Shown piece after piece: positions 1 through 9,600 of a DNA stretch of 64,000 nt. The position numbers were made by a program, and so were the translations under genes. Source of the stretch: Candidatus Saccharibacteria bacterium oral taxon 488 (GTDB lineage Bacteria > Patescibacteriota > Saccharimonadia > Saccharimonadales > Saccharimonadaceae); the NCBI GenBank assembly GCA_013099015.1, contig CP039998.1, positions 813,856 to 877,855 of the forward strand. The letters are read 5' to 3'. Under the pieces are notes generated by a model. The model did no database searches and was not told the DNA's origin. It saw only the letters and a program-made list of their open reading frames with translations. Numbering within the stretch: position 1 is the stretch's first letter; each line of letters starts with the position of its first letter.

Positions 1-1376
1 CCACGAAGGACAACCGCTAAAACAACCGATAAAACCTCGCTCTTATCAAGATACTTATCTATATATTCCTCAAAATCAAGAGGCATAAGGTCGGTAAAGA
101 AAGCGTCTCTCACTAATGGATATCGTAAAGACTCGGGTTCGACAATAATGGTTTTGTCACGATTCACATTGATAATTCCACCGTAAGCAAGTTCATTGAG
201 TATGTTTTTGATTTGAACAATGCCAATGCCACAGCTATTGGACAGATTAGACATACTAATACCACCATCTCCACCAAGAGCGATAAAAGCTAATATAGTT
301 GCGGTTTCTTTTCCTAGTCTATTCTGAAATCCATTTACAACAATATTTTTGAGCGAATCTCCCCGAAGAACTTTTCGCCAATCATCCTGAATATATAAGC
401 CGCTCAGAGCAACAGCAAGTCCAGGCTTTCCTTTTGACTGATCTACTATTTCACGTTTTACGTTATCAGATTCATCAATTAAACCACGTAGATCAATAAT
501 TTTGACTATATCATTCCGTGTTAGCGGTTGTAATTGAATAATATTAGTACTACTAACTCCTAATAAAGTTCGTATCGAATCTTCTTCCGAAGACCAAGTT
601 ATAGCAACAATATCAAAAGAAAAACCTAAATTACTTCTGATATACATAAGCCCTTCTATAATATCCCGATGATCGTGCGCATCATCCAATAATATATAGC
701 ATGGAGTTTGCTGCCTAATCTCATCTGTTATTCGTGATAGATTGTAGTCAATAACAAACAATCCTTTACGTTTCGAAGCAAATTCTTGAGCAAGATATGT
801 TTTACCACTCCCTGGTTGACCAGATATCATGCGATCGCCTTTTATGCTTCTGATCTTTTTTTCTTCTTCATCACGACCTACTAGTGGTAAATTATCAAAA
901 GAAATTCTAGATTTTACTGCAATGTTAGAAAGTGCAGGTAGTCGTCCTTGAATTCCTAATAACTTCATGCGCAGTTCTGAGTGAGCATATAAGTAATTAA
1001 CAAAAAACTCCTCATCGTATATAGTTACCACCTCAAAACCTTCTTTACGAACTGCTTCTCGTAGCTTCTGCTTCTGACTGTTGGTAATTTTTCGATTTGT
1101 CGCTACATATATAAAAGTACTTTTCCCACCACTTTTCTTATAGCTTCGTATCGTTTTTAATACATTTGCCTTTAGATTTTCTTGAATAGTACAAGCAAGT
1201 GGACAGCCTACCTCTTTAGCCGGGATTTCTCCATCTCTACCAAAATCTCCAGGACCAGACACTGGAGTAAATCCTGGTATTGTATTTGTAAACGCTATGC
1301 CAACACACTCTTCAAACAAGTTACCATCACTAACTTTAGCAAGCTCACTTCTTATCTGATCACGCAGCTCATCCAT
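1..1376 (-). CDS. Nuclease-like domain fused to P-loop (STAND-like) NTPase, 3' end beyond window
   Basis: Read by hand on the minus strand from ATG 1376; the frame is open to the window edge (458 codons seen, C-terminus missing). Residues about 20-95 look like a restriction-endonuclease fold: FEECVG near 21, GDFGRDGE with Asp48/Glu50, then a Q-x-x-x-K element (Gln65-Lys69). A P-loop follows at 186-193 (GQPGSGKT), then a Walker B-like YILLDDAH at 227-234 and a helical C-terminal region that may be a winged helix. A nuclease-like N-terminus joined to a signalling NTPase is the plan of many anti-phage proteins (Avs and other STAND families), so a defence role is inferred, not shown. The -10 TATAAT lies 6 nt before the ATG. 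It could also be an unrelated AAA-type regulator. Confidence 0.75.
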   Translation of the reverse strand, partial: MDELRDQIRSELAKVSDGNLFEECVGIAFTNTIPGFTPVSGPGDFGRDGEIPAKEVGCPLACTIQENLKANVLKTIRSYKKSGGKSTFIYVATNRKITNSQKQKLREAVRKEGFEVVTIYDEEFFVNYLYAHSELRMKLLGIQGRLPALSNIAVKSRISFDNLPLVGRDEEEKKIRSIKGDRMISGQPGSGKTYLAQEFASKRKGLFVIDYNLSRITDEIRQQTPCYILLDDAHDHRDIIEGLMYIRSNLGFSFDIVAITWSSEEDSIRTLLGVSSTNIIQLQPLTRNDIVKIIDLRGLIDESDNVKREIVDQSKGKPGLAVALSGLYIQDDWRKVLRGDSLKNIVVNGFQNRLGKETATILAFIALGGDGGISMSNLSNSCGIGIVQIKNILNELAYGGIINVNRDKTIIVEPESLRYPLVRDAFFTDLMPLDFEEYIDKYLDKSEVLSVVLAVVLR

Positions 1377-1382
1377 AAAACA

Positions 1383-1388
1383 ATTATA
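1383..1388 (-). promoter_or_regulatory. -10 box (TATAAT) 6 nt before the 1376 start
   Basis: On the minus strand TATAAT ends 6 nt before ATG 1376, predicting a leaderless mRNA. No good -35 is visible. Confidence 0.5.
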
Positions 1389-1391
1389 TAT

Positions 1392-1631
1392 TCAACTATC
1401 CCGTTTTAAAACGTCCACCTCAAAAACCTTGTATTTAGAAGCTGCGCCACGCACTAATTTTACCTTTGATGGCGCCACGCTAAAATACTTCGCCAGTAAT
1501 TTTACCGCCGCCAGATTCGCCCGCCCTTCAATGGCTGGCGCCTTAGTGTAAATCGTCAACACGCCATCATCACCAACCACCACCTCTTCGCGGTGACGGG
1601 AGTTGGGTTTGAGGAGAATGGAGATTTTCAT
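1392..1631 (-). CDS. DUF167 / YggU family protein
   Basis: 79 aa, the normal length of the small DUF167 (YggU) family. Family features are visible: an N-terminal strand ending in KPNSRHREEV, then the conserved A-x-x-G-x-A-N segment (AIEGRANLAAVKLLAKYF, about 33-50) and a C-terminal G-x-x-S-x-x-K stretch (RGAASKYKVFEV). The biochemical function of the family is not established. It sits 15 nt before the stop of the neighbouring NTPase gene's promoter region and follows an unknown membrane protein gene on the same strand. Confidence 0.85.
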   Translation of the reverse strand: MKISILLKPNSRHREEVVVGDDGVLTIYTKAPAIEGRANLAAVKLLAKYFSVAPSKVKLVRGAASKYKVFEVDVLKRDS

Positions 1632-1645
1632 TGGTTATCTAGTTA

Positions 1646-2653
1646 TTATTTCTCTATATCTTCTACGCTAAAGTATTGACGAACAATATTCATAATCTCA
1701 ACTACAGTCTGGGAGTAGGTTTCTCCTGAATTATAAGCTCCAATAGCCCTCTTTACCTCTGTAGTATCATACATATCACAATCACGAGTATCTCTTAATA
1801 TCCCGGCGGCAATCTTGATGCTTTCAATATCCGTAAGTGGCTTTTTAGATTTGACCTGCGCAATACCAACCGTAAGCTCACACTTGAAAAATGTAACTAT
1901 AGCATTTTCTATTTTCCGAATTACTCGTGGCCTATTCATATCCTCGTATACCAATATGCAATACAATAGAAGCTTATTACATGATTCATCTTTACAATAC
2001 AGGTCTATAGATTCATGATAATTATTATAAATATCATAAAATGACCTGACGACATAATTGGTAAAAGCTATGTTATTTTCGTTTTCCGCAACATCATGAC
2101 TATTACCCATGTTAGTTATGCGAAAATATAAAAGAACCAGCATGGCTACAACCATACTTGACCATAAATTGTCGAATAAGCTATTGATGCTGCTTGGTGC
2201 AATAATTGACAAATCGACAATATTACTTATGACTCCTATAAAGGACCCTGTGCATATTACGAATAAAACATTGGCGACATAAATTAATCTCTCGCTAATA
2301 AACTTTTTCTTTTTAAATACCCCCAGAGAATCTCTAAAAATTAGTGAAGTTATTGTTGATATAAGCGCATAAACACAAGGCTCACCCACCCTAAAATAGC
2401 GCTGCTCTATAGATACCACCAGAAGAACTATAACAGCAACTGGAAGTGTTCGAAACAGGAAGTAGCTAAGCCACTTCCTGCGTCCATAACTAACAAATTG
2501 TCGAACTGACAGATAGTTAACTGCTGACGATGTGTATATTATTGGGTTCTTGTTATTAAGAGAATCCTTGTATTTTACTAGCTGAAAAAACGCTTCAACA
2601 AGAAAACCTCCTGCTATAGCTATGAATACCGGCATAATATTTTCTGTCATCAT
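1646..2653 (-). CDS. Unknown multi-pass membrane protein
   Basis: 335 aa, family not recognised. The first ~185 residues contain about four to five hydrophobic segments (around 7-25, 62-82, 90-108, 126-150 and 163-182), followed by a soluble, Cys-containing C-terminal domain of about 150 residues. Two adjacent ATGs (2653, 2650) follow a purine-rich AAAGAA. AT-rich compared with the genes to its left in transcription order. It sits among accessory genes next to a nuclease-NTPase gene, so a membrane effector role is possible, but nothing in the sequence proves it. Confidence 0.65.
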   Translation of the reverse strand: MMTENIMPVFIAIAGGFLVEAFFQLVKYKDSLNNKNPIIYTSSAVNYLSVRQFVSYGRRKWLSYFLFRTLPVAVIVLLVVSIEQRYFRVGEPCVYALISTITSLIFRDSLGVFKKKKFISERLIYVANVLFVICTGSFIGVISNIVDLSIIAPSSINSLFDNLWSSMVVAMLVLLYFRITNMGNSHDVAENENNIAFTNYVVRSFYDIYNNYHESIDLYCKDESCNKLLLYCILVYEDMNRPRVIRKIENAIVTFFKCELTVGIAQVKSKKPLTDIESIKIAAGILRDTRDCDMYDTTEVKRAIGAYNSGETYSQTVVEIMNIVRQYFSVEDIEK

Positions 2654-2691
2654 TTCTTTACTTAATTTATCATAGTATTCAAAAAATCACC

Positions 2692-3294
2692 CTAGAACGA
2701 TATCACCTCCAGCTCCCGCGGCAAAATCTCCTGTACTTCCACCGAACCTGCTACCAAATGATAACCATGCAGCTTTGACGGCAAGTCGTGCTCAGCTGAA
2801 CGCCAATCGACTGGGTGATTTTCATCGAAATAATCGAGCAGCTCCGCATTCAGAAAATGGTCGCGCGGCAGATTCACCGAACCGTCCTGATTGACAACCA
2901 GTGCTATCGATAAGCCCGACGTCACGCCATCTTCGTTTTTAGCATACGCCGCTGTCACCAGATGGACCACTGGCTCAAACTTCAACACTGACCGATCGCT
3001 CGCCTCCACCTGCACCTGGCCGCGACGTGCTAGCTGCTGATTGATTTTTGTTGTTAATTCGTCAACACTCGGCTTACTGTCGCCCGCTCGGCAGTAGTCG
3101 CAACCATCTGCCGCCTCGACATATTCCAGCAACAAATCCATATCGACGTCATCGTCCTTAACGCCATGCTGTGACAGTTGCTTCACCATCTCATACAGCG
3201 CGCCCAGCAAACTATAATCATTGGCACTCCTGGCAGCATCGCCAATGCGGATGATGGCGCGGGCAGCTGTGATAGAGTTGTCGGTTCTATTCAT
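2692..3294 (-). CDS. Hypothetical protein
   Basis: 200 aa with no family I recognise. It is soluble and acidic, helical in the first ~65 residues, with a CDYC pair near residue 80 and a beta-rich C-terminal half. A strong Shine-Dalgarno AAGGAGG stands 5 nt before ATG 3294, so the gene is very likely translated. It lies 19 nt after the stop of the 3314-4030 gene and probably shares its transcript with that gene and the DUF2130 gene upstream. Confidence 0.7.
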   Translation of the reverse strand: MNRTDNSITAARAIIRIGDAARSANDYSLLGALYEMVKQLSQHGVKDDDVDMDLLLEYVEAADGCDYCRAGDSKPSVDELTTKINQQLARRGQVQVEASDRSVLKFEPVVHLVTAAYAKNEDGVTSGLSIALVVNQDGSVNLPRDHFLNAELLDYFDENHPVDWRSAEHDLPSKLHGYHLVAGSVEVQEILPRELEVISF

Positions 3295-3313
3295 ACGTCC
3301 TCCTTAAATATTT

Positions 3314-4030
3314 TTACGCCGCTCGGGAAAGTGTCTTGATAATCGTGATTGTATTTATCGACCGTATGGTTGGTGTCTGGCGTATCCTCCAAAAATGAAA
3401 AATCTCTCGGCGCGTCGCTTCATCAATTTCAAAAAACCTTTGCAAAAACCGGCGGACAATAATCTTGGTATCGTTCAAATAACCCAGCCGCCCGAACATG
3501 GCATAATCGGCATCAGAAATATCAAGCGCGGCATGCAGATGAATTTTATTGCGCCGCTTCTTCAGGCAATTCATGTTGATATACATATCTTTATCGGTGA
3601 TAACCAGTTTTTTCTGCCACGCCAGTTCAATCATGCCAGTCAAACTTATCTTTTCATACGGCGGCAGCGCGTACGGACTGTTCATAATCTTCAGATATAG
3701 CAAACCTTCAACCACCTGCGTCGCCGTAATCGCAAACGTCTTAAAAGTCTGTGCCAGCAAGACGCGGGATAAAAACTGCTCCTTAATATTCTGATTCAAA
3801 TAATCCAGATATTGCAAATTATACGCAATGTTACTGATAATTGCATATTGATTACTGTTTTTGTCATGCGTAATCGGAGCACCATACACCGCCCGAGCGA
3901 TATAATCGCGCCACTCCTCAATCCGCCGCTCGGGAAACCACTTGTAAGCACTTAGGCAACCGGAACAGCGGGCGCAGAGCGATTTTGTATGAGGCTCGCC
4001 TGACTGATATACCTGTGCGGTCGTATCCAT
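3314..4030 (-). CDS. Hypothetical protein with N-terminal Cys cluster
   Basis: 238 aa, family not recognised. The N-terminus has CARCSGC (about 19-25), which could bind zinc; the rest is mainly helical with basic stretches (KKRRNKIH, RRFLQRFF). Its ATG overlaps the stop of the upstream DUF2130 gene (TAATG), with GAGGAG just before it, so translation is coupled. The central Lys/Arg/His motif RRNKIHLHAALD resembles part of HEPN/DUF4145-type proteins (R-N-x-x-x-H), which would be an RNase-like signature; this is a weak inference. Confidence 0.7.
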   Translation of the reverse strand: MDTTAQVYQSGEPHTKSLCARCSGCLSAYKWFPERRIEEWRDYIARAVYGAPITHDKNSNQYAIISNIAYNLQYLDYLNQNIKEQFLSRVLLAQTFKTFAITATQVVEGLLYLKIMNSPYALPPYEKISLTGMIELAWQKKLVITDKDMYINMNCLKKRRNKIHLHAALDISDADYAMFGRLGYLNDTKIIVRRFLQRFFEIDEATRREIFHFWRIRQTPTIRSINTITIIKTLSRAA

Positions 4031-5409
4031 TAGTTCTCCTCTTTTTTTCTCGCCTCCTCAAATTTTGCCGCCATCGTTGGATTATTACGGGTAAGTTTTT
4101 TAATCGTTAATTCTTGAGCCTTATCATTAGCTAAACGAAGATTATTTTCAGACGATAAAAGCGCCTGCTTAGTTTTCTCTAGTTGCTTAATGGTCTTATC
4201 TATTCCTTCAATAGCATCAGTAAACTTACGGCTTGCCAAGTCATAGTTGCGCGCGAAACCAGCCTTAAATTTCTCCATATCCTCTTCAAAATGCGTAATA
4301 TCCAGATTTTGTGCACGCACCAATGCCAACTCTGATTTATATTTCAGAGCATTAAGCGCTGCATTGCGCAGCAGCATAATTATCTGTATAAAAAATTGCG
4401 GTCGAATCACGAACATTTTTGGATAACGGTGCGACACGTCAACGATACCAACATTATATAATTCGCTATTCGCCTCAAGTAATGACACTAAGATTGCATA
4501 TTCACAGTTCTTCTCGCGACGATCTTTATCCAGCTCTTTGAGGAAGTCTGCATTATGCTTTTTAGTGGCAGTCTGGTCATTTTCGTTTTTCATCTCAAAC
4601 ATGATGGATATAATCTCATTGCCGGATTCATCATTTTCTCGAAAAATATAGTCTCCCTTACTGCCAGTACGAGAGTCGTTGTCTTTCTCAAAATATGCGT
4701 GCGGAAAGGCTGTAGCGCGCAGTTTATTAAATTCAGTCTCACAATGCTGTTCAAGCGTCTCACCCAACATTTTGGTCGACAAACGAGCCTTAAAATCTTT
4801 GTAATAAGCAATTTGTTCATCCTTCGATTTTAGCTCTGCCGTGTATTTGTCTTTCAAATTTGACTCAACGAGCTGGCGCTCATTCTCTTTAGCGGCTAGC
4901 TGCAGCTTGAAATTATCGCGCTCACGCTCAACAGCGCTAACCGCCCGGTTAACCTCCAAATCTTTCTCGGTCTCAAAAGCCTTGATTTTTGCGTTTAAGT
5001 CCGCAATTATTTGATCGCTCTGCGACTTAGTTTGCGCTAACTCTTTATCAGCTTCTGAGCGTAACCGCTCTAAAGCTAGCTCTTTATCGCCTTGTGCTTT
5101 CTCTAGTTCAGACTTCAGCGATGATATTTCTGATTGTTTCTCAGAGTTAATTCGAGCAGCTTCTGCTTTCTTCTCTGCTTGCAAGCTTGCTAGTTCGGCC
5201 TCTTTCTCAGACAGTAGCTTTTGGAGCTCGCTGCGAGTCTTTTGCTCTGCTAATTGTACGGCGTTTTCTTTATCTGTAAGCAATAAATTCTCGCGCTCAG
5301 CAATCTCACGCGTAAATTCTTGATCGCGAACCTGCTTAACAATATCGGCGTAACTCGCTTGGTCTATTTCAAATACTTGACCGCAATTCGGACATTTTAT
5401 TTGACGCAT
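4030..5409 (-). CDS. DUF2130 domain coiled-coil protein
   Basis: 459 aa. The N-terminus is a zinc-ribbon half ([13 protein letters not shown], Cys5 and Cys8), then a long charged coiled coil (about 40-230), then the conserved DUF2130 region (about 240-390) containing KGDYIF and [10 protein letters not shown], and a shorter coiled-coil tail. The D...E-x-K spacing in the conserved region resembles a PD-(D/E)XK nuclease core. That is my inference; the family is still named as of unknown function. An AAAGGA Shine-Dalgarno precedes ATG 5409. It is first of a coupled set with 3314-4030 and probably 2692-3294. Confidence 0.85.
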   Translation of the reverse strand: MRQIKCPNCGQVFEIDQASYADIVKQVRDQEFTREIAERENLLLTDKENAVQLAEQKTRSELQKLLSEKEAELASLQAEKKAEAARINSEKQSEISSLKSELEKAQGDKELALERLRSEADKELAQTKSQSDQIIADLNAKIKAFETEKDLEVNRAVSAVERERDNFKLQLAAKENERQLVESNLKDKYTAELKSKDEQIAYYKDFKARLSTKMLGETLEQHCETEFNKLRATAFPHAYFEKDNDSRTGSKGDYIFRENDESGNEIISIMFEMKNENDQTATKKHNADFLKELDKDRREKNCEYAILVSLLEANSELYNVGIVDVSHRYPKMFVIRPQFFIQIIMLLRNAALNALKYKSELALVRAQNLDITHFEEDMEKFKAGFARNYDLASRKFTDAIEGIDKTIKQLEKTKQALLSSENNLRLANDKAQELTIKKLTRNNPTMAAKFEEARKKEEN

Positions 5410-5459
5410 ATTTACAATCCTTTCTATTAATTACCCCTGCAACGACAAGCAGGCTCGCT

Positions 5460-6113
5460 TTAATCACTTGTATTTTTATAGACAGCAATCACCTTGCCAT
5501 TAATCATACAATTCTCTGACTGATCGACAATAATAGGCGGAAACCTCTCGGGAGTAAGAGATTCAGATTCTAACGATATATATTCCTCATGTTTTTTAAG
5601 ACGCTTTATGTTAGCCATACCGCCAATAATAGACAAAACATAATCCCCATCATCGGCACACTTTTGCGTAACATCTACGAGAATAAAATCACCGCTGTTT
5701 ATCGGTTGTTTTGACTTGCCGATACGAGCATTATTCATGGATTCACCATCAGCTTTCACTGCCATATACCTGTTTTTAAGCTGTGCGGTCTGCTTGCCCA
5801 ATAGCTGTTTAGAAATCCTTAGAAACCCCTCATAGCATTCCTCGGCATAATTGAGTGCCGGACCACAACTTGCCGAGCCAACAATTGGCACTAAAACAAA
5901 CCTATCGTCCTCCACTGGTGATTCCAGCCGTTGGGTTTTATTCTTTCTGTTTATAAAAAGTAGGTTTCGTTTTTCAAGCTGCAATAGATGATGCTGAATC
6001 TGACCAGGACTCATATCTGGATCGCCAATGAGTTCAGCTGTTCTACGCAATGTACATTCTGCCAAGTTATTGGTCTTTGCTAGTTCTAATAATTTCTTTT
6101 GGATGTGGTGCAT
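5460..6113 (-). CDS. LexA-like S24 autoproteolytic repressor
   Basis: 217 aa. An N-terminal winged-helix-like DNA-binding part (1-60) is joined to a LexA/UmuD-type peptidase domain. Visible elements: the self-cleavage site Cys83-Gly84 (SASCGPA; Cys-Gly as in UmuD rather than Ala-Gly of LexA), nucleophile Ser125 in GESMNN, and base Lys170 in NIKRLK. Expected activity is RecA-stimulated or stress-induced self-cleavage that relieves repression. It is divergently transcribed from the small gene at 6360; a perfect palindrome lies inside that gene's promoter. Its own promoter places TATAAT 7 nt before the ATG. It may control the neighbouring accessory genes as well as itself. Confidence 0.88.
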   Translation of the reverse strand: MHHIQKKLLELAKTNNLAECTLRRTAELIGDPDMSPGQIQHHLLQLEKRNLLFINRKNKTQRLESPVEDDRFVLVPIVGSASCGPALNYAEECYEGFLRISKQLLGKQTAQLKNRYMAVKADGESMNNARIGKSKQPINSGDFILVDVTQKCADDGDYVLSIIGGMANIKRLKKHEEYISLESESLTPERFPPIIVDQSENCMINGKVIAVYKNTSD

Positions 6114-6120
6114 GTGTTTT

Positions 6121-6150
6121 ATTATACAACACCCACTACATAAATATCAA
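6121..6150 (-). promoter_or_regulatory. Promoter of the S24 repressor gene
   Basis: Minus strand: TTGATA (6145-6150), 18-nt spacer, TATAAT (6121-6126), then 7 nt to ATG 6113. Predicts a leaderless transcript. Confidence 0.6.
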
Positions 6151-6167
6151 TAATTTTTCGGGTGAAC

Positions 6168-6196
6168 TTGACAAATATAGAGCTGTGCTCTATTCT
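6168..6196 (+). promoter_or_regulatory. Sigma70-type promoter of the KTSC-like gene
   Basis: TTGACA (6168-6173), 17-nt spacer, TATTCT (6191-6196). It faces away from the repressor gene. Unlike most promoters here it gives a ~155-nt leader before the 6360 start, and the spacer carries a palindrome. Confidence 0.75.
6177..6193. promoter_or_regulatory. Perfect 17-bp palindrome, probable operator
   Basis: ATAGAGC-TGT-GCTCTAT: 7-bp arms with a 3-nt centre. It fills the spacer between -35 and -10 and overlaps the -10 by three bases. Its place next to a divergent LexA-type repressor makes it the natural operator of that repressor (inference). Confidence 0.65.
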
Positions 6197-6359
6197 CAAT
6201 AGTGAACACTTTTATGGAGGGTGGGTCGACTTGTGTTATCGATTCATAACGTGGTCAATTTGTGTTACCTGCGAGTAGTCACAAATATAAAATCAACCAG
6301 TCGCAATATGGCGGGTAATGGCGGCGCAAGTTAGTTAAAATAATTAGGGAGATTCATTT

Positions 6360-6587
6360 ATGAAACCGTATAAGAATATTAATGGTAATTCAAATGTAGT
6401 TGCTTACAGCATAGAAGAAGAGAGTATTACAGTACAGTTCAAATCTGGAAAATACACTGTATACACCTACACTTATGAGAGCGCAGGAGCTGACGCTGTT
6501 GAGACGATGAAGAGTCTAGCACAACAAGGGCACGGTCTCAATTCGTACATCTCAAAAAATCAGCCCGGCTATTCTGAGAAGCACTAA
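6360..6587 (+). CDS. Small KTSC-like protein
   Basis: 75 aa. The pattern V-x-Y-S-I-x-x-x-x-I-x-V-x-F-K-S-G-x-x-Y-x-Y followed by a helix and G-x-G-L-N-S-Y-I resembles the KTSC domain (a small beta-rich domain of unknown role). Shine-Dalgarno AGGGAGA is about 9 nt before the ATG. The gene stands alone, driven by a near-consensus promoter with an operator-like palindrome, and ends in a strong bidirectional terminator. It is therefore probably a regulated target of the divergent S24 repressor. Confidence 0.7.
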   Translation: MKPYKNINGNSNVVAYSIEEESITVQFKSGKYTVYTYTYESAGADAVETMKSLAQQGHGLNSYISKNQPGYSEKH

Positions 6588-6590
6588 AAT

Positions 6591-6626
6591 AAAATGAGAG
6601 CCAGGCTTGTAACTGGCTCTCATTTT
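6591..6626. terminator. Bidirectional intrinsic terminator
   Basis: Perfect 14-bp stem (AAAATGAGAGCCAG / CTGGCTCTCATTTT) with an 8-nt loop, A-tract on one side and T-tract on the other. It ends both the 6360 gene and the hsd operon arriving from the right. Confidence 0.9.
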
Positions 6627-6641
6627 ATAATTTATCAGAGC

Positions 6642-9600
6642 CTACAGCTTCCCGCTCGAAATATCAAAGAAGCGATCAAAGAAATTCCTCAGTTTTTCCA
6701 ATACCGTTTCGCGTTTTTTACTGCGCTCTCCATCAGCCGAAAATCGCGATATTGGCGGCAGTATCCCTGACAGCCCTGTGCCAGTTGATTGTATATATCC
6801 GTCGCGAAAAGCATTTTCAACAAACGTATACGTCGCTTTTTTATCTAATTTTTCATCATCAATGATCTGGTCTAGTTCTTTGATTTTCCTTGATTTCACA
6901 AACTCCTGCCAGTCGCCATCGACCGAACTATCAACCGTGAGCGACGCAATAAACTGCTCTATCAAATCCTTCTTATTACGCAATTCCATAGATGAGTTAA
7001 CCGCTTTATCAATATCGACTAAAATCTCTTTATTATTCAAATGACTATCATGATACTGCCGAATCAGCTCCAGGATATAATCTATATTTATCTCAACTTG
7101 TTTAATGAGTTCCATCTCAAATACCAAATCATCATTGATATTCTCCTTACTCTCATCCGATTTCGGCCGCAGCTCGTTGTAGAGGTCGATGTACATACTA
7201 TGATAATCTTGCACATCTCGCTGGCTCAAAATTTCTTTTCCAATAAACTCATCAAAGCTCGACAAAATATTTTTTACTCTCAGAATTGCACCATACAGCT
7301 TTACGAATTCTTTCTGCTCCTGCTCGCTGGCAATTATCTCACCCACTGGAAATTTATTTTTTAGCTCAGTAATCAAATCAACATAGCCCGACATTTTCTT
7401 TCCAGCGTCTTCATAGCCTTCATAATAATCTCGGAAAGGACGCAATAGCACAATGCCTTTCGCATCTTTGTCGCCGAAAAGTGCTAAAGCTTCATTAGTC
7501 GCCTTCTCCAAATTGCGAAACGTTACAATATTTCCATAGGTTTTAATTGAGTTAAGGATACGATTCGTCCGCGAATAAGCTTGAATCAGCCCGTGCATCC
7601 GCAAGTTTTTATCAACCCACAGCGTATTCAACGTCGTGGCATCAAAACCCGTCAAAAACATATTCACTACGATCAATAAATCAATCTCTCGATTCTTCAT
7701 CCGCAGGCTCACATCCTTATAATAATTCTGAAATCGCTCGGCACTGGTATCATAATTCGTACCAAACGTTGCATTATAATCACGAATTACACCCTCCAGA
7801 AAATCACGTGACGAGACGTCCAATCCATCGGTATTTTCCGAATTTTCATCATCCATACCGTCCATTTCCAGATCAGGATCATTCGCTCCGTAGCTATAAA
7901 TCGTAGCGATTTTCAGGCGTTTAACTTCAGGAAGCTCAGCTTGCTGGCGCTTAAACTCATTATAATAAAGTTTTGCTGTCTCGATTGAGCTCACCGCAAA
8001 AATTGAGTTAAATCCGCTCAGCCGAATTTTATCTTTTGCCTCTTCAACTGCCACTCTATTTTGCGCCGACGCAACTTCATGTACATTCATCAGCCGTGTA
8101 AATGCGTAATATTTGGCATTGCGCATGGTTTTTTGATCAAAGTGGTCACGGATATATTGCACGACATTACGAATACGCTCCGGAGCGTTCAATGCCCGCT
8201 CACGATCAATATCTCGCACTTTCTGTTGATCATCAACCTCGTCTGCCTCGCGAATTGTCCGAATATAGTCAATCCGAAACGGCAACACATTCTTATCAGT
8301 AATCGCATCGACTATGGTATAGGTATGCAGTTTATCGCCAAACGCTTGCTCGGTGGTTCGTAGATCAACTCGCCCGCCGCTGGACGCATTATCAGCAAAT
8401 ATCGGCGTACCGGTAAAACCAAACAAATGATAATTACGAAAACTTTTGGTGATGGCATGATGCATATCGCCAAATTGCGAACGGTGACACTCGTCAAAGA
8501 TGATAACCATGTGATCATCAAAAGCCTTGTGTCCTTGATTGTGCTTGATGAATGTGTCGAGTTTTTGAATAGTAGTAATAATAATCTTAGCATTCGGATC
8601 ACCCAATTGCCTCGTCAGAACCCGCGTACTGGTATTGCTATTCGCCGCCCCTTCCTGGAACTTGTCATACTCTTTCATCGTCTGGTAATCGAGGTCTTTA
8701 CGGTCAACCACGAAAAGCACTTTATCGATATAGTCGAGCCTGCTTGCCAGCTGAGCCGTCTTAAAACTAGTCAACGTCTTACCACTGCCTGTGGTATGCC
8801 ACACATAACCGCCAGCCTCAATCGTACCGAGCTTTTTGTAATTTGTAGCAATCTGGATGCGATTCAGAATACGCTCGGTCGCCACGATCTGATATGGGCG
8901 CATCACCAGCAATAATTTATCACTGGTAAATACACAGTACTTCGTCAGCACATTAAGTAGCGTATGTTTAGATAAAAAAGTTGCTGTAAAATCTATCAAA
9001 TCGGTAATCGGGCGATTATTAGCATCCGCCCACCAGCTGGTAAATTCAAAGCTATTACTGGTCTTTTTACTGCGATGCGAATCCGATTTACCCGCCTCAT
9101 TGATATGCTGCCAGCGCGTCGTATTGCTGTAATATTTCGTATGAGTGCCGTTACTAATCACAAACAACTGGATATATTCAAACAGCCCGCTACCCGCCCA
9201 AAAACTATCCCGCTGGTAGCGATTGATCTGATTGAAAGCTTCCTTTAGGGGCACGCCGCGCCTTTTTAGCTCAATATGCACCAGCGGCAAACCATTCACC
9301 AACAGTGTCACATCATAGCGGTTATCTCGTACACCCGACACCTCGTATTGATTGATTACCTGCAGGCAATTCTTGTGGATATTCGTCTTGTCCAACAAGC
9401 GGATATTAATCACCTCGCCGTTATCACGTTGTAGCAATTGTGTACTATCTTCCTGAATTTTGAAGGTCTTGTCAGCAATATTCTCATTACCATTGGCGAT
9501 CCGCTCCGCGAAGAACCGCTTCCACTCAGCATCGGTAAACGTGTAATCATTCAGTTTTTCCAACTGCGTGCGCAGATTCTCTGTCAAGTCAGTCTCACTC

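Noticed and set aside
6230..6345. Possible small RNA or riboswitch in the long leader of the 6360 gene
   Set aside because: No stable stem or known motif could be found by eye in this stretch.
8061..8915. Plus-strand ORFs of 100 and 162 aa opposite hsdR
   Set aside because: They lie wholly antisense to a conserved helicase region and have no recognisable domain or start signals.
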